Positions 46,671 to 56,419 of a stretch of 64,000 nucleotides of DNA are shown piece after piece. The stretch spans positions 1,054,001 through 1,118,000 of the forward strand of contig CP050901.1 of assembly GCA_050916095.1 (NCBI GenBank), given 5' to 3'. The notes under the pieces were generated by a model. That model saw only the letters and a program-made list of their open reading frames with translations. It had not been told where the DNA came from and did not search any database. Position 1 is the stretch's first letter. Every line of letters begins with the position of its first letter. The stretch is from JANPCX01 sp050916095. GTDB lineage: Bacteria > Pseudomonadota > Gammaproteobacteria > Burkholderiales > Burkholderiaceae_C. The translations under genes and the position numbers were made by a program.

Positions 46671-47983
46671 AGTTGAGTGGGGTGCTGCTGCTGTGCTTGG
46701 TCTTACTGACAACGCTGGGGGCGTTCGTCAAGTCCATGCTCGACAACATGGGCTTGCCCAACCTCACGCTTGCCCTGCGTGAACCCTTGATGCTCGGGCT
46801 GTCCATTTACGGTGCCAGCAAACTCGACTTGTTTGGATCAAAACAGTGGGTTGCCTTGATCGCCGCCGTGATGGCTTTTTCGGTCCCCTACCTGGTGTCC
46901 GCCATGGTGCAAGACCGCACGGTCGTCGGCTTGTATTACTTGCGAATCTACCTGTACCCGTTTTTGTTTTTCGTTGGCTGCCTGGGCATTTTTTCCTCTC
47001 AGCCCAAGGATCTCTTGGGTAACGCCTTGCTGCGGTTTCTCGTTCAATGGAATGCTGTTTTATTTGTCATTTCAGCGGCACTTTATGTGCTGATTCAAAC
47101 CAACCCGGCGCTAACAGGCGCTTTGATTGGACCTGAGCCGCTGCCTTCCGCTTGGTTTATTTCAGGAGGAACCTGGATGCGCATGGGTCTGCCGATGGTG
47201 GGCCCGAATACGCTCGGCCTCATCTTTGCGCTGCATGCCTTCGTCTTTATCGGCGTGCTGCTGACCAGAAAAACGTTGCTGCCGGCCGTTAACGCCTCCA
47301 ACCGATCCCTTTTTTTGGGCGCGATGTTGGCCCTGCTCGGCCTCATGCTGACCTTCTCGCGCAGCAGCATGCTGTTGTTGATGCTGGGTGTGCCGCTGAT
47401 CTTCTTCCTGCCCAAGGTACTGAACTTCTCGCGCTTTTTCAGCGTTGGTGCTTCCGGGCTGGGTATGTTGCTCGTGGTTGTGTTGATTGGCTTGGTGGTG
47501 GACAACGCCAGCGAGGGCTATATCGGTCGTTGGATTGGCCTCAATACCAACTTCAGTGACCCCTCGATGCAGGGCCACGCCTCCAGCATTGACGACGCCC
47601 TTCGAGATGCCCATGAATACATGGCCTGGGGTTATCCCAAGGGATCGGTGGGGCCGAAAGCGGTTTTGTTTTCGAGCACGATCAACAACGTCGAGAGCAG
47701 TTTTCTCGGCATCTTCTACGACATGGGTTTTCTTTTTGGCATGTTGTATTGGATTGCGGTTTTTGTTCTTTATCTGACTGGCTATCGCAACAAGCTTCAA
47801 GCGTTTTTGGCATGGGGTTTTCTGTTTCCCTGCTTTTTGTTGCCTTACGTCTTCGAGACCGACGTACTCATCTATTTTTCCTTCATCTACTTGTTACTCG
47901 GCCATTTGACGGCCCACCCCGCCGCCGTCACTCAATCGAAGCAACAGCGTTCACCGCATCCGGCTTGGGCCGTCAAACCATGA
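46667..47983 (+). CDS. O-antigen ligase/polymerase-like membrane protein (Wzy candidate)
   Basis: The 438-residue protein starts at a GTG in a 4-nt overlap with the preceding gene. About ten hydrophobic helices surround a Wzy_C/O-antigen ligase-like region (MLTFSRSSMLLLMLGVPLIFFLPK). A large periplasmic loop follows (GRWIGLNTNFSDPSMQGHAS). In a Wzx/Wzy system this would be the repeat-unit polymerase. It overlaps the following glycosyltransferase gene by 4 nt. Confidence 0.8.
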   Translation: MKLSGVLLLCLVLLTTLGAFVKSMLDNMGLPNLTLALREPLMLGLSIYGASKLDLFGSKQWVALIAAVMAFSVPYLVSAMVQDRTVVGLYYLRIYLYPFLFFVGCLGIFSSQPKDLLGNALLRFLVQWNAVLFVISAALYVLIQTNPALTGALIGPEPLPSAWFISGGTWMRMGLPMVGPNTLGLIFALHAFVFIGVLLTRKTLLPAVNASNRSLFLGAMLALLGLMLTFSRSSMLLLMLGVPLIFFLPKVLNFSRFFSVGASGLGMLLVVVLIGLVVDNASEGYIGRWIGLNTNFSDPSMQGHASSIDDALRDAHEYMAWGYPKGSVGPKAVLFSSTINNVESSFLGIFYDMGFLFGMLYWIAVFVLYLTGYRNKLQAFLAWGFLFPCFLLPYVFETDVLIYFSFIYLLLGHLTAHPAAVTQSKQQRSPHPAWAVKP

Positions 47984-49200
47984 AGTTGCTTCTCCTGTCA
48001 CCCTCTCCATTTGGTGCGGCCCTGGGTCAAGGCGGTGCGACGGCCTGCGCCAACGCGCTACAGGCACTGGCGCACGTTCACGAAGTGGTCATGCTGTGTT
48101 TCAGCGCGGGAACCACGGCAGACAACGCGGCATTGTTGGAAATGTCCAAGACGGGATGCCAAGTTTCGTCGGTGCCTCTCAAAGTCACCAAGTTCAAGGT
48201 GCTAACCGCCAAGCTGCGAAGTCTGGTGACAGACACACCAGAGCAGGCCATCTACTTTGAATCAGACGCCTTTCGCGGCGCATTGGCGGCTCAGCTCAGT
48301 GCATTCAAACCCGATGGGGTCATCGTCTTCTTTCCGCAAATGGCGCAGTACCTGCAGTACTGCGGCTCGGTCCCCAGCGCCCAAGACGTACAAGATGCTT
48401 TTTCTGTGTCTTGGTACCGTCGTGCACTGACGGCACCTCGTGGCTTGCGCGCGTTGTACGCAAGAAAGCAGTGGCGAAATTGGGTGGCCTATGAGCGCAA
48501 GCACTACCCACGAGCGACGCTTTGTTGGACGCTCAGCGAACAAGACCAGTATGGCTTGAATATTTTCAATCCGGGTCTTCGTGTTCGGTCGGTCGGCATT
48601 CCTTTGGCACAACGCACCACGCAGCGACTGGCGGTGTCCACCCATGCCGCCACAGTCGGTTTCATTGGCTCATTCAGCTACCCGCCCAATCACGAAGCGA
48701 TGGTCCATTTTTTGACCCATATCGTCCCCCGTGTCAACGCGCAGTCGCCCAGTGTGGAGTTCGTCATCGCCGGGCGCGCGCCACCGGATTCGTTGAAGGA
48801 ATTGGCCCCTGCCAATGTCCGCTTCGTGGGTTTCGTCGAATCGCTGCCGGAGTTCTATGCGAGTTGCAGCGTCATTGTTGCTCCATTGTTGTCCGGCGGT
48901 GGCGTGAAGATCAAAGTGGCCGAAGCACTTTGTTTTGGCAAAGCGGTGGTCACCACCTCTGTGGGGGCAGAAGGGATGCCAATAGAAAACGGCATTCACG
49001 CCATGGTTGAAAACGATCCCCAGCGGTTTGCGCAGGCCATCAGTGAATTACTCGCCAACAGCGCATTGAGAGAGAAATACGAACAAGCCGCCGGAGCGTT
49101 GGCGGATCAGACCTTCTCGATTGACACGTGGTTGTCGCGGGTGAATCATCACATCGATCAGATGGTCCAGGCCCCCAAGCTGGCACTGACTCATGGCTGA
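47980..49200 (+). CDS. GT-B glycosyltransferase (family 1/4-like)
   Basis: The ATG at 47980 overlaps the polymerase stop and gives 406 residues. The N-terminal Rossmann part is MKLLLLSPSPFGAALGQGGATACANALQAL. The donor-binding half has TVGFIGSFSYPPNHEAMVHFL, VEFVIAGRAPPDSL and APLLSGGGVKIKVAEALCFGKAVVTTSVGAEGM. This is the common GT-B layout of retaining sugar transferases in surface-polysaccharide loci. It overlaps the flippase gene by 8 nt. Confidence 0.88.
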   Translation: MKLLLLSPSPFGAALGQGGATACANALQALAHVHEVVMLCFSAGTTADNAALLEMSKTGCQVSSVPLKVTKFKVLTAKLRSLVTDTPEQAIYFESDAFRGALAAQLSAFKPDGVIVFFPQMAQYLQYCGSVPSAQDVQDAFSVSWYRRALTAPRGLRALYARKQWRNWVAYERKHYPRATLCWTLSEQDQYGLNIFNPGLRVRSVGIPLAQRTTQRLAVSTHAATVGFIGSFSYPPNHEAMVHFLTHIVPRVNAQSPSVEFVIAGRAPPDSLKELAPANVRFVGFVESLPEFYASCSVIVAPLLSGGGVKIKVAEALCFGKAVVTTSVGAEGMPIENGIHAMVENDPQRFAQAISELLANSALREKYEQAAGALADQTFSIDTWLSRVNHHIDQMVQAPKLALTHG

Positions 49201-50668
49201 GTCACATCGGTTCGGTCACGGTGTGGCCTGGTCCTACCTGCAATCGTGGGCTGCACGCGGCATCACGTCAACGAGTTTCCTCATCGTTGGGTTCATGGTG
49301 GGACCAGAGGAATTCGGTCTCTACGCCTTGGTGGTGGGCATGTTGGCGCTGACGGAGATGGTCTGCGAGCAGGCTTTGTCGCAAACAGTGGTGCAGCTGC
49401 AAATCAGCGACTCGCATCGTTTGTCCACGGTTTTTTACATGGGGCTGATTTTTGGCACCACGATGTCTGTGCTCTTGTTTCTGAGCGCCCCGCTGATCGC
49501 TTCGGTCTTTTCGTCCCCAAACGCGGTACCGTTGCTGATGGCATCCGCGATCTGCCCCGCCTTGATGGGGCTCTCCGTCGTGCCCATCGGCATTATTCGC
49601 CGCCAACTCGATTTCAAAACTTTGGCCAAACGTACACTTTTGGCCAGCGGGATTTCTTCCCTGCTGGGCATTGTTTTGGTGTTCCTTGGTTATGGGGCCA
49701 AAGGTTTGATTGCCCAAGCCATCACCTACCACCTGGTGAGCGTCGTGGTGCTGTGGGTGAACTGCAGTTGGCAACCACTGGCGAAGGCCAGTTTTGTCGA
49801 AGCCCGCACGGTCGGCAAACTGGCCCTGACCAACGCCAGCGGTAAGTTGCTTGATTTCACCGAAACACGTGGCGTTGAGTTGATCATCGGCGCTGTCGCT
49901 GGCGTCCATGCCTTGGGTGTTTATGCTTTTGCCAACAAGGTGGCGCAAACCGCATTTCAAGCCTTGGTGTCGCCAGTTCTTGAGGTCATCTTTGCTGGCG
50001 TTGCACGCCCCGGTGACGACAGAGCCAAGTCGCTTCGCACGGGGCTGCTCATTCTGTCCTGCGTGCCCATTTGCGGCCTGCTCTTTTTGGCGTTTGCTGC
50101 CCATCCACTGCTCACACTGCTTTACAAAGACCGTTGGCAAGAAGCGGCAACACCCTTGCTGCTCTTGTCTTTGGCCTACGTGGTGCGAACTTTTTCGTAT
50201 GCCTATGGTGTCGCTTTGCAAGCCACCGGAAAGGCGCAAGTCTGCCTTGTTCTAGACGCTTTCAGAGTGCTGAGTTGTTGGGTCATTTTGATGTTGCTGT
50301 TGTTGGTGGAGCGCCATGACCTGGTCGCAGTCGCCTACCTGTGCAGTTCTGTCCTGGTGTTTCCGGTGCTGCTTGAAGTCAGCTCGAAACACCTGCAAGT
50401 GTCCAGGGCCGAGCTCCTGGCGGTGCCTCAAAGGACGTTGATCGCGTGTTTGATCGGCGCAGCGCCGCTGGTTGTTGCTTGCTACTTTTCGGCACCCAGT
50501 CTCTACAGCGACACCACCCGATTGCTCGGTGCCGCCGCCGCCGCCGTGGTTTTCTTGGCGCTGAGTTTGAAGTTCAACGCCCATCAATTGCGAGACAGCT
50601 TGGCCACGGCAGGTGGAGGGCGAATCACGTTCGCCATTCAGCGATTGATGCTTCTGCTGCGCATTTAG
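49193..50668 (+). CDS. Oligosaccharide flippase (Wzx/PST family)
   Basis: The 491-residue polytopic protein has about 12-14 hydrophobic helices (GITSTSFLIVGFMVGPEEFGLYALVVGML, GVELIIGAVAGVHALGVYAFANK, GLLFLAFAAHPLLTLLYKDRW). These fit the polysaccharide_synt/MurJ-like PST exporters. It should flip the lipid-linked repeat unit to the periplasm for polymerisation. Its TAG stop merges with the left end of a dispersed repeat at 50668. Confidence 0.88.
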   Translation: MAESHRFGHGVAWSYLQSWAARGITSTSFLIVGFMVGPEEFGLYALVVGMLALTEMVCEQALSQTVVQLQISDSHRLSTVFYMGLIFGTTMSVLLFLSAPLIASVFSSPNAVPLLMASAICPALMGLSVVPIGIIRRQLDFKTLAKRTLLASGISSLLGIVLVFLGYGAKGLIAQAITYHLVSVVVLWVNCSWQPLAKASFVEARTVGKLALTNASGKLLDFTETRGVELIIGAVAGVHALGVYAFANKVAQTAFQALVSPVLEVIFAGVARPGDDRAKSLRTGLLILSCVPICGLLFLAFAAHPLLTLLYKDRWQEAATPLLLLSLAYVVRTFSYAYGVALQATGKAQVCLVLDAFRVLSCWVILMLLLLVERHDLVAVAYLCSSVLVFPVLLEVSSKHLQVSRAELLAVPQRTLIACLIGAAPLVVACYFSAPSLYSDTTRLLGAAAAAVVFLALSLKFNAHQLRDSLATAGGGRITFAIQRLMLLLRI

Positions 50669-50905
50669 CCCGGATATTTCACCAGGTCGCTCTTCTATGC
50701 CCCGCAACACTGCATGAATGCTCACTTTCTCGGATTCGAGTGCCAAATCCACTTTGTACCGAGCGCTACACACCCGATTGCGCCGTGCTGCGGTGCGCTG
50801 GCCGCGTTGCTCCTCCTTGCGGGCACGAGCCCGCAGCGTCGTCTCGCCTTGCCAGCGCACCGCATCACAGCCCACTCGGGCGCGTCCCTGGTGAAACATC
50901 CGGGT
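50668..50905. repeat. Dispersed MITE-like element, copy A (about 238 bp)
   Basis: The left end GCCCGGATATTTCACCAGG and the right end (complement of a near-identical sequence) form terminal inverted repeats with one internal mismatch. The interior matches the flanks of copy B at 61411-61811, with an extra segment present only in B. No transposase is encoded. It separates the flippase from the GH99-like gene and begins at the flippase stop codon. Confidence 0.8.
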
Positions 50906-50945
50906 TAGCCTGGTGTTTCGCTCCCTCGCAAACATCAGAAACCTC

Positions 50946-52064
50946 ATGCAGCTTCATCTTTTAAGGTTCTTAGATTTTTTGTCCGCGACCAAAAACCGCT
51001 TGCTCTTGCTCGGGTTAGCTTTCGCCGCGCCTCTGTGCGCGCAAGCGCAGGAGCCTCGCTATCTGATTGGCACCTACTACTTTCCCGGCTGGACCTCCCA
51101 AGCCAAGGGTCTTGAGTTCCCCGAGCCCTGGAAACCAATACAAAAGTACCCCGAAAAACAACCCAAGCTCGGCTGGTACTCCGACAGTGACCCTCAGGTG
51201 CTGCGCCAGCAAATTCAATGGATGCGTGACCACGGCATCGGCTTCGTTGCATTTGACTGGTACTGGGATGGACACAACTCCTACCTGGAGCAAGCGCTCA
51301 ACGCCTTTCGAGCCTCCAAGACCGAAGGCCAGATGAAGTTCTCATTGCTCTGGGCCAACCACTATCCGTTTCCAGGGGGGCTGCCACAGTTCCGTTTGAT
51401 GGTGCGTTACTGGGTGGCCCGGTATTTTTCAGATCCGGATTTTTTGACCATTGATGGTCAACCGGTGGTCTTCATCTTTAGCATTGACTTCGTTGTCGAT
51501 GCAGCAAAAACCATCGGGGTAACACCCACAACTTTGATCAAAATCGCCAACGATATCGCTAAGGAATCGGGCCTACCGGGTATCTACTTCGTTGGAGGTA
51601 CACCTGCCCTGGAGTACTGGGCCAATGGGGTTGCGCCCACGATTGGCATGTCGGCATTGTCCGCTTACAACTACCATTTTGGCTACAACGGAACGGCGAA
51701 AAGCGAAACGTCAGGTGGCCGAGGTTTTGCGCGCTTGGCGAGCGCCTACAGGCAAAACTGGCAATGGTTACTCGGCAAGGGAACCTTGCCCTATATCGTG
51801 CCCATGACGGTGGGCTGGGACAAACGCCCCTGGGGTGGAAGCTCAAACCCTGAGCACGACAACGCCATCGCCAGCGCAGCCGAGTTTGAAGCGCATCTAC
51901 GCGAAGCCAAAAGCCTGATGGACGCCTATCCCGCCAAAACAAAACGGATGGGTGTGATTTGTTGTTGGAACGAGTTTGGCGAAGGCTCGTACATCGAACC
52001 CACCAAGAAGGACGGCCTCGTTTACTTAGAGACCATCAAAAAAGTATTTGCGCACCATGACTGA
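50946..52064 (+). CDS. Secreted GH99-like / WbsX-type protein
   Basis: From the ATG at 50946 there are 372 residues; a GTG 11 codons upstream is possible. A signal-like segment (NRLLLLGLAFAAPLCAQAQ) precedes the domain. Motifs include YLIGTYYFPGW, QIQWMRDHGIGFVAFDWYWDG, FLTIDGQPVVFIF, YIVPMTVGWDKRPWGG and CCWNEFGEGSYIEPT. These define the glycoside hydrolase 99-like/WbsX family. With a signal peptide it would act in the periplasm, perhaps trimming or modifying the polymer. Exact activity unknown. Confidence 0.83.
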   Translation: MQLHLLRFLDFLSATKNRLLLLGLAFAAPLCAQAQEPRYLIGTYYFPGWTSQAKGLEFPEPWKPIQKYPEKQPKLGWYSDSDPQVLRQQIQWMRDHGIGFVAFDWYWDGHNSYLEQALNAFRASKTEGQMKFSLLWANHYPFPGGLPQFRLMVRYWVARYFSDPDFLTIDGQPVVFIFSIDFVVDAAKTIGVTPTTLIKIANDIAKESGLPGIYFVGGTPALEYWANGVAPTIGMSALSAYNYHFGYNGTAKSETSGGRGFARLASAYRQNWQWLLGKGTLPYIVPMTVGWDKRPWGGSSNPEHDNAIASAAEFEAHLREAKSLMDAYPAKTKRMGVICCWNEFGEGSYIEPTKKDGLVYLETIKKVFAHHD

Positions 52065-53349
52065 CATTTCACCGACACGCGCTGGAGCGCGTCCCCCACC
52101 TTCGCTGCGTATCTTGGGCACACGTGGTGTGCCCGCTGCCCACGGTGGCTTCGAAACCTTTGCAGAATTCCTGGCTCTTTATCTGGTGGGCCGAGGTTTG
52201 CAGGTGACCGTTTACTGCCAGGAGGATGGCGGTGGGCCCGTCTTTGAGGACCAGTGGTGTGGTGTGCACCGCGTACACATTCCGGTCGCCGCGTCGGGGC
52301 CCAAAGGCACCATCGTGTTCGACTGGCGTGCCACGGTGCATGCCGCACGCAAGCCCGGGCTTTGCCTCACGTTGGGCTACAACACGGCGGTGTTCTGCGC
52401 CTTGCTGCGCTTGAAGGGCATACGCAACCTGATCAACATGGACGGCATCGAGTGGTCGCGCGCCAAATGGGGCGCACTGGCCAAGACCTGGTTCTGGCTC
52501 AACGATTGGGCGGGCTGCTGGCTCGGCAACCACTTGATCGCCGACCATCCGCAAATCAAGATTCACCTCAGCACGCGCGTATCACCCAGAAAAATCACCA
52601 CCATCCCGTATGGGGCGGACACGTTGGCAGCAGTGCCACCGACTGCGGTCACTGAGTTGGGACTGGAACCCGGACGGTTTTTGACCGTGATTGCGCGGCC
52701 CGAGCCTGAAAACTCCTTGCTTGAAATTGTTCAAGGCTTCTCGCAAAAGAAACGCAATGTGGTGCTGGTGGTTCTCGGCAATTACCGCGAGGACGATGCT
52801 TACCACCGCGCTGTCAAAGCGGCCGCCAGCGATGAAGTGCGTTTTGTCGGGGCCATCTACGACAAGGCCGTGGTGCAAGCCCTGCGCTTCCACAGCATGG
52901 CCTATGTGCATGGCCACCAAGTGGGCGGAACCAACCCGTCCCTGGTGGAGGCCATGGGTGCTGGCAACGCCGTCGTGGCCCACGACAACCGCTTCAACCG
53001 CTGGGTACTCGGCGACGCAGCGCTCTATTTTTCCGATGCCAGCAGCGTCGCTACGTGTTTAGAAAAGCTGCTCACGGACACAGGTTTCCGACTCCGCATG
53101 CAAGAGCACACACGCTCGCGTTTTGCGCAGGAGTTCACTTGGCCCCACGTGTTGGCGCAGTATGAAAAGCTGCTCTTGTCCCACCAATCCGAATGCGCGC
53201 CTATGACCCCGTTGGCGGCCAACGGTCGCACGCCGCAGTTAAATCAAGAGACAGTCGATGGAGATCAACGCCACCTCACATACAAGTCGAGTGCGAGCAC
53301 GCGCCATGACAACCACATGAGCAAGTCAAATGACCCTAACAGGGTTTGA
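52057..53349 (+). CDS. Glycosyltransferase with DUF1972-type N terminus
   Basis: The ATG at 52057 overlaps the preceding gene by 8 nt and gives 430 residues. The N terminus SLRILGTRGVPAAHGGFETFAEFLA is the hallmark of the DUF1972 rhamnosyl/glycosyltransferase group. The C-terminal half (VRFVGAIYDKAVVQALRFHSMAYVHGHQVGGTNPSLVEAMGAGNAVVAHD) is the GT4 donor site. About 50 extra polar residues at the end (SKSNDPNRV) have no family counterpart and may be junk from an altered stop. Confidence 0.88.
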   Translation: MTDISPTRAGARPPPSLRILGTRGVPAAHGGFETFAEFLALYLVGRGLQVTVYCQEDGGGPVFEDQWCGVHRVHIPVAASGPKGTIVFDWRATVHAARKPGLCLTLGYNTAVFCALLRLKGIRNLINMDGIEWSRAKWGALAKTWFWLNDWAGCWLGNHLIADHPQIKIHLSTRVSPRKITTIPYGADTLAAVPPTAVTELGLEPGRFLTVIARPEPENSLLEIVQGFSQKKRNVVLVVLGNYREDDAYHRAVKAAASDEVRFVGAIYDKAVVQALRFHSMAYVHGHQVGGTNPSLVEAMGAGNAVVAHDNRFNRWVLGDAALYFSDASSVATCLEKLLTDTGFRLRMQEHTRSRFAQEFTWPHVLAQYEKLLLSHQSECAPMTPLAANGRTPQLNQETVDGDQRHLTYKSSASTRHDNHMSKSNDPNRV

Positions 53350-53412
53350 CGCGACTGCGAAGCACCGACTCGTCCCACAACCCTCTTTGTCACCCCATCA
53401 GCGCAACACCAC

Positions 53413-54786
53413 ATGATGTCGAACACCGCAAATGCACCGCTGAACGAGTCCGCACGAGGGCGCACGGCTTCGATTGACGTTGAGATGCCGGGCCTTGACC
53501 AAAACCATCGCCAAAGCCATCTAACATCGGTGGCCAGCGTTGACCATGCCGCAGACCATTCCAATCATGTTCTATTCGTGCATCAATCGGCTGATCTGTA
53601 TGGTTCAGACCGTGTTCTCTTGATGCTTGTCATTGCGCTGAAGGCTGAGGGCGACTTCAACCCCATCGTTCTGCTGCCTTGTACCGGACCGCTGGTGGCC
53701 AAGCTCAAAGCCGCGGGCATTGAAGTTCACGTGGGTTCCGTGGCCAAAATCAGTCGGGCCATGTTCACGCCCTTTGGGTTTCTCCGCACTTTGAAAGCGT
53801 TGCGAGATGGCTTGCGCACCATCGACCACATCGTGGCAGAACGAAAAATTTCGCTCGTGCACTCAAACACCTTGGCGGTTCTTGCGGGAGCCACTTGGGC
53901 GTGGCGTCGCCGCGTGGTTCATGTATGGCATGTGCATGAAATTTTGCTCTCCCCACGCTTGGTCAGTTGGGGGCTGCCACGTTTGGTTCATTGCTTGTCT
54001 GCCGGGGTGATTGCCAACTCAAGCCAAACCAAAGCGTGGCTCTTGCGCATGGCGTCCGGTTTGGCACCCAAGTGCCAATTGATCTTCAACGGCCTGCCTC
54101 CTGCCCCCCCGAGTGCACCAGGGGCTGTGCAGTCATTTCGAGACAAGCTCGGCGTCAAAAACACCGATGTGGTGGTGAGTTTGGTCGGGCGCATCAATCG
54201 CATGAAGGGGCAAGGCGTCCTCATCGAAGCCATTGCGATTCTGAAAGCACGTGGTGTTTTGGGCGGCACTCGTATTGCCATCGTTGGCAGTGCTGCCCCA
54301 GGTTGCGATCACATCCTCCTCGATTTGCACAACAAGACCGAGGCGTTGGGGCTGGCAAGTGCGATCACTTTTCTCGATTTTGATGCAGACATCTGGCCCA
54401 TTTGGTACGGCTCTGACATTGCTGTGATGCCCAGCACCGAACCGGAGTCCTTTGGCATGGTGGCCATTGAAGCAATGGCCGCATGCCTGCCCGTGATTGC
54501 CTCCAATCACGGCGGCGTCTTAGACATCATTGAAGATGGGAAAACAGGTTTACTGGTTTCAATCAACGACGCCGGCGCACTGGCCGACGCTCTAGAACGC
54601 TTGATTGGCGACGCGGTACTGCGTAAAAACATGGGCCGACAGGGCCGTCAACGTCAGTTTCAACTGTTCTCAATCGACACACAAGCTCAGCAAACTGCTG
54701 ACTTGTATCGAGACCTTCTGGACTCACCGCTGCGGTCAGGGTCTGTCGATTCAGGGTCAAGAAGTATTACCCGTCACAGTACATAA
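53413..54786 (+). CDS. Family 4 glycosyltransferase
   Basis: The 457-residue GT-B enzyme has NHVLFVHQSADLYGSDRVLLMLV near the start, VHSNTLAVLAGATWAWRRRVVHVWHVHE, VVSLVGRINRMKGQGVLIEAIAIL, and the C-terminal donor motif MPSTEPESFGMVAIEAMAACLPVIASNHGG. About 45 polar N-terminal residues precede the first strand, so a later start is possible. It is the last clear gene of the eps locus, 63 bp after the preceding transferase. Confidence 0.88.
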   Translation: MMSNTANAPLNESARGRTASIDVEMPGLDQNHRQSHLTSVASVDHAADHSNHVLFVHQSADLYGSDRVLLMLVIALKAEGDFNPIVLLPCTGPLVAKLKAAGIEVHVGSVAKISRAMFTPFGFLRTLKALRDGLRTIDHIVAERKISLVHSNTLAVLAGATWAWRRRVVHVWHVHEILLSPRLVSWGLPRLVHCLSAGVIANSSQTKAWLLRMASGLAPKCQLIFNGLPPAPPSAPGAVQSFRDKLGVKNTDVVVSLVGRINRMKGQGVLIEAIAILKARGVLGGTRIAIVGSAAPGCDHILLDLHNKTEALGLASAITFLDFDADIWPIWYGSDIAVMPSTEPESFGMVAIEAMAACLPVIASNHGGVLDIIEDGKTGLLVSINDAGALADALERLIGDAVLRKNMGRQGRQRQFQLFSIDTQAQQTADLYRDLLDSPLRSGSVDSGSRSITRHST

Positions 54787-55690
54787 CCCCATGCAAATAA
54801 AAGACGCGACTTGCTAATCACCGCAGCGGTTGCAAGACTTGCCCAAGCAAGTGGGCTAGGACTGCCGCACCCTCATCATCCTAGATTCAGCAGTTGGACA
54901 CGCCCGGGTGGGCTGTGATGCGGTGCATTGGCAAGGGCGAAGCAGGGGGTTATCGAAATTTCGTTTTATCGAAACTTCGTTTTTAAGCCGCATCGACATT
55001 GAATTACGGGTGCAAGGCCCCGCTTTTCGAGCTTACAGCGTCTGCCTAAAGCGCCGACACTGCAAACGAGCGTCTGAAAACCTCCCCGTGAAAGTCGGCC
55101 TAATTGGTATTGGGATGGCCTGCAAGGCAACTTTCGTGGCCAGCACCTGAGCGATTGGCCGCGAGCAAAGCGCCGAACACGGCCTTTGCTCCAAAGCATG
55201 GGTGCCACGGGCGGTTTTTCAGCGATTGCCAAGCTGCAACCGTATTGGAGTGCCATGACCGCCATCAACAGAGAAACGTCGTCCGGTGTCGACATCTTGT
55301 GCCGCACCTTGGCGACAGCCGTCAAACAGCACGGCCGTACCGCCTGTGGAGTCGTGGCTGGTGTCAGTCATGTGGTGGGACTGATCGCCCAGTGCCAACC
55401 ATTGTCAAGTAGCTACCCACATCAGAAAACGATCAAGTTCCGCTCGGATCAGCCGAGATTGACGGTGTAGACCTTTCGGACAAAAAAATCATGTCGATGC
55501 TACTTATTCCTTTTATTTTCTTGGTGTTGTGCTCACTCCACTGCGGCGCTGCGCGGGCTGTGGAGGCAGGCTGCAACCGCAAGCGCGTATCACAGCAGAC
55601 ACGTGGTTGCGAATTCCAGTCAGTTGCCGGGGATGTGACCCTTGGGTGTCACCAACGTGGAGCAGTCGGACTTCCTGTAACGAGGCGGAC
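54787..55690. other. Gene-poor, decayed interval
   Basis: No gene is convincingly supported. About 54894-54985 is a degraded, inverted partial copy of the MITE-like element (matching the right end of copy B). A plus-strand open frame at 55186-55470 (MLQSMGATGGFSAIAKLQPYW...) and another at 55491-55694 have no recognised homology. They are probably chance or remnants. The promoter of the chemosensory genes should lie near the right edge. Confidence 0.5.
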
Positions 55691-56419
55691 ATGATCGAGT
55701 TTCTCTGCGGCCTTCTCATTGGTGCGATCTGTGTCGCCGTTCTGGTTTGGGTGCGCTCGCGCCGCGCTCTGCGCCATGCGGCCTCAGGCCCTGAAACAGC
55801 TGCTGTTGAGCCATCGGAGGAAGTCGCCGCCGTGAGTGTGTCTGAGGAAGACCCCCACGCGCAACAGGCCGAAGTCGAACGCTTGCTCAGCGAAAGTAGC
55901 AACCAAACCATAGAAATCCAGCGCGAACACGAACTTGTGATGGGTCAGATCAAGGAGCACATGGCCCAGGTCAAGGGCCAGGCCCTGAGCAATTGCGATT
56001 CGCTGGCCGCCGAGATCAATCAATTGTTAGGCGTCGTCAAGACCTTTGAACGTTGGCACACCGAGATGAACACCCTGTTGGCCCACAACCGGGAGATGCA
56101 TGCCAGGAGTGAAGAGTTCTCTGCCATCGTCAAACAAGTGGTGATCGTTGCACTGAACGCGTCCATTGAAGCGGCACGGGCCGGTGAACACGGTCGCGGG
56201 TTCGCCGTGATTGCCAACGAGATTCGCACCTTGGCCAGCCGCGCGGAAAAGCTGTCAAAAGAGTACCGCGAGAACCTGTACAAAAACGACTTGATCACCA
56301 CCACGACGTTCCAGGATCTCCAGGCCGGTGGGAAGATGATTGTTGGTGCCATGACTGGCCTCGAATTGATCAACAACAAATCTAAGAATGTGCTGGCGGA
56401 AGAGGTGGCCCAGACATGA
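55691..56419 (+). CDS. Minimal methyl-accepting chemotaxis-like protein
   Basis: The ATG at 55691 gives 242 residues. One N-terminal membrane helix (MIEFLCGLLIGAICVAVLVWV) is followed by an acidic linker and coiled coil. The MCP hairpin tip VIVALNASIEAARAGEHGRGFAVIANEIRTLASRAEKLSKEY is present. There is no periplasmic sensor domain and no HAMP domain, and the signalling domain is short. It would dock CheA/CheW and may sense at the membrane or through partners. It overlaps the next gene by 4 nt. Confidence 0.88.
   Translation: MIEFLCGLLIGAICVAVLVWVRSRRALRHAASGPETAAVEPSEEVAAVSVSEEDPHAQQAEVERLLSESSNQTIEIQREHELVMGQIKEHMAQVKGQALSNCDSLAAEINQLLGVVKTFERWHTEMNTLLAHNREMHARSEEFSAIVKQVVIVALNASIEAARAGEHGRGFAVIANEIRTLASRAEKLSKEYRENLYKNDLITTTTFQDLQAGGKMIVGAMTGLELINNKSKNVLAEEVAQT

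Noticed and set aside
50672..50947. Open frames in the MITE-like copies A and B
   Set aside because: They read through dispersed repeat DNA in several frames, with no transposase motif.
55104..55470. Open frames in the interval before the chemosensory genes
   Set aside because: No motif, no good ribosome binding site and overlapping alternatives on both strands; kept only as part of a gene-poor interval.
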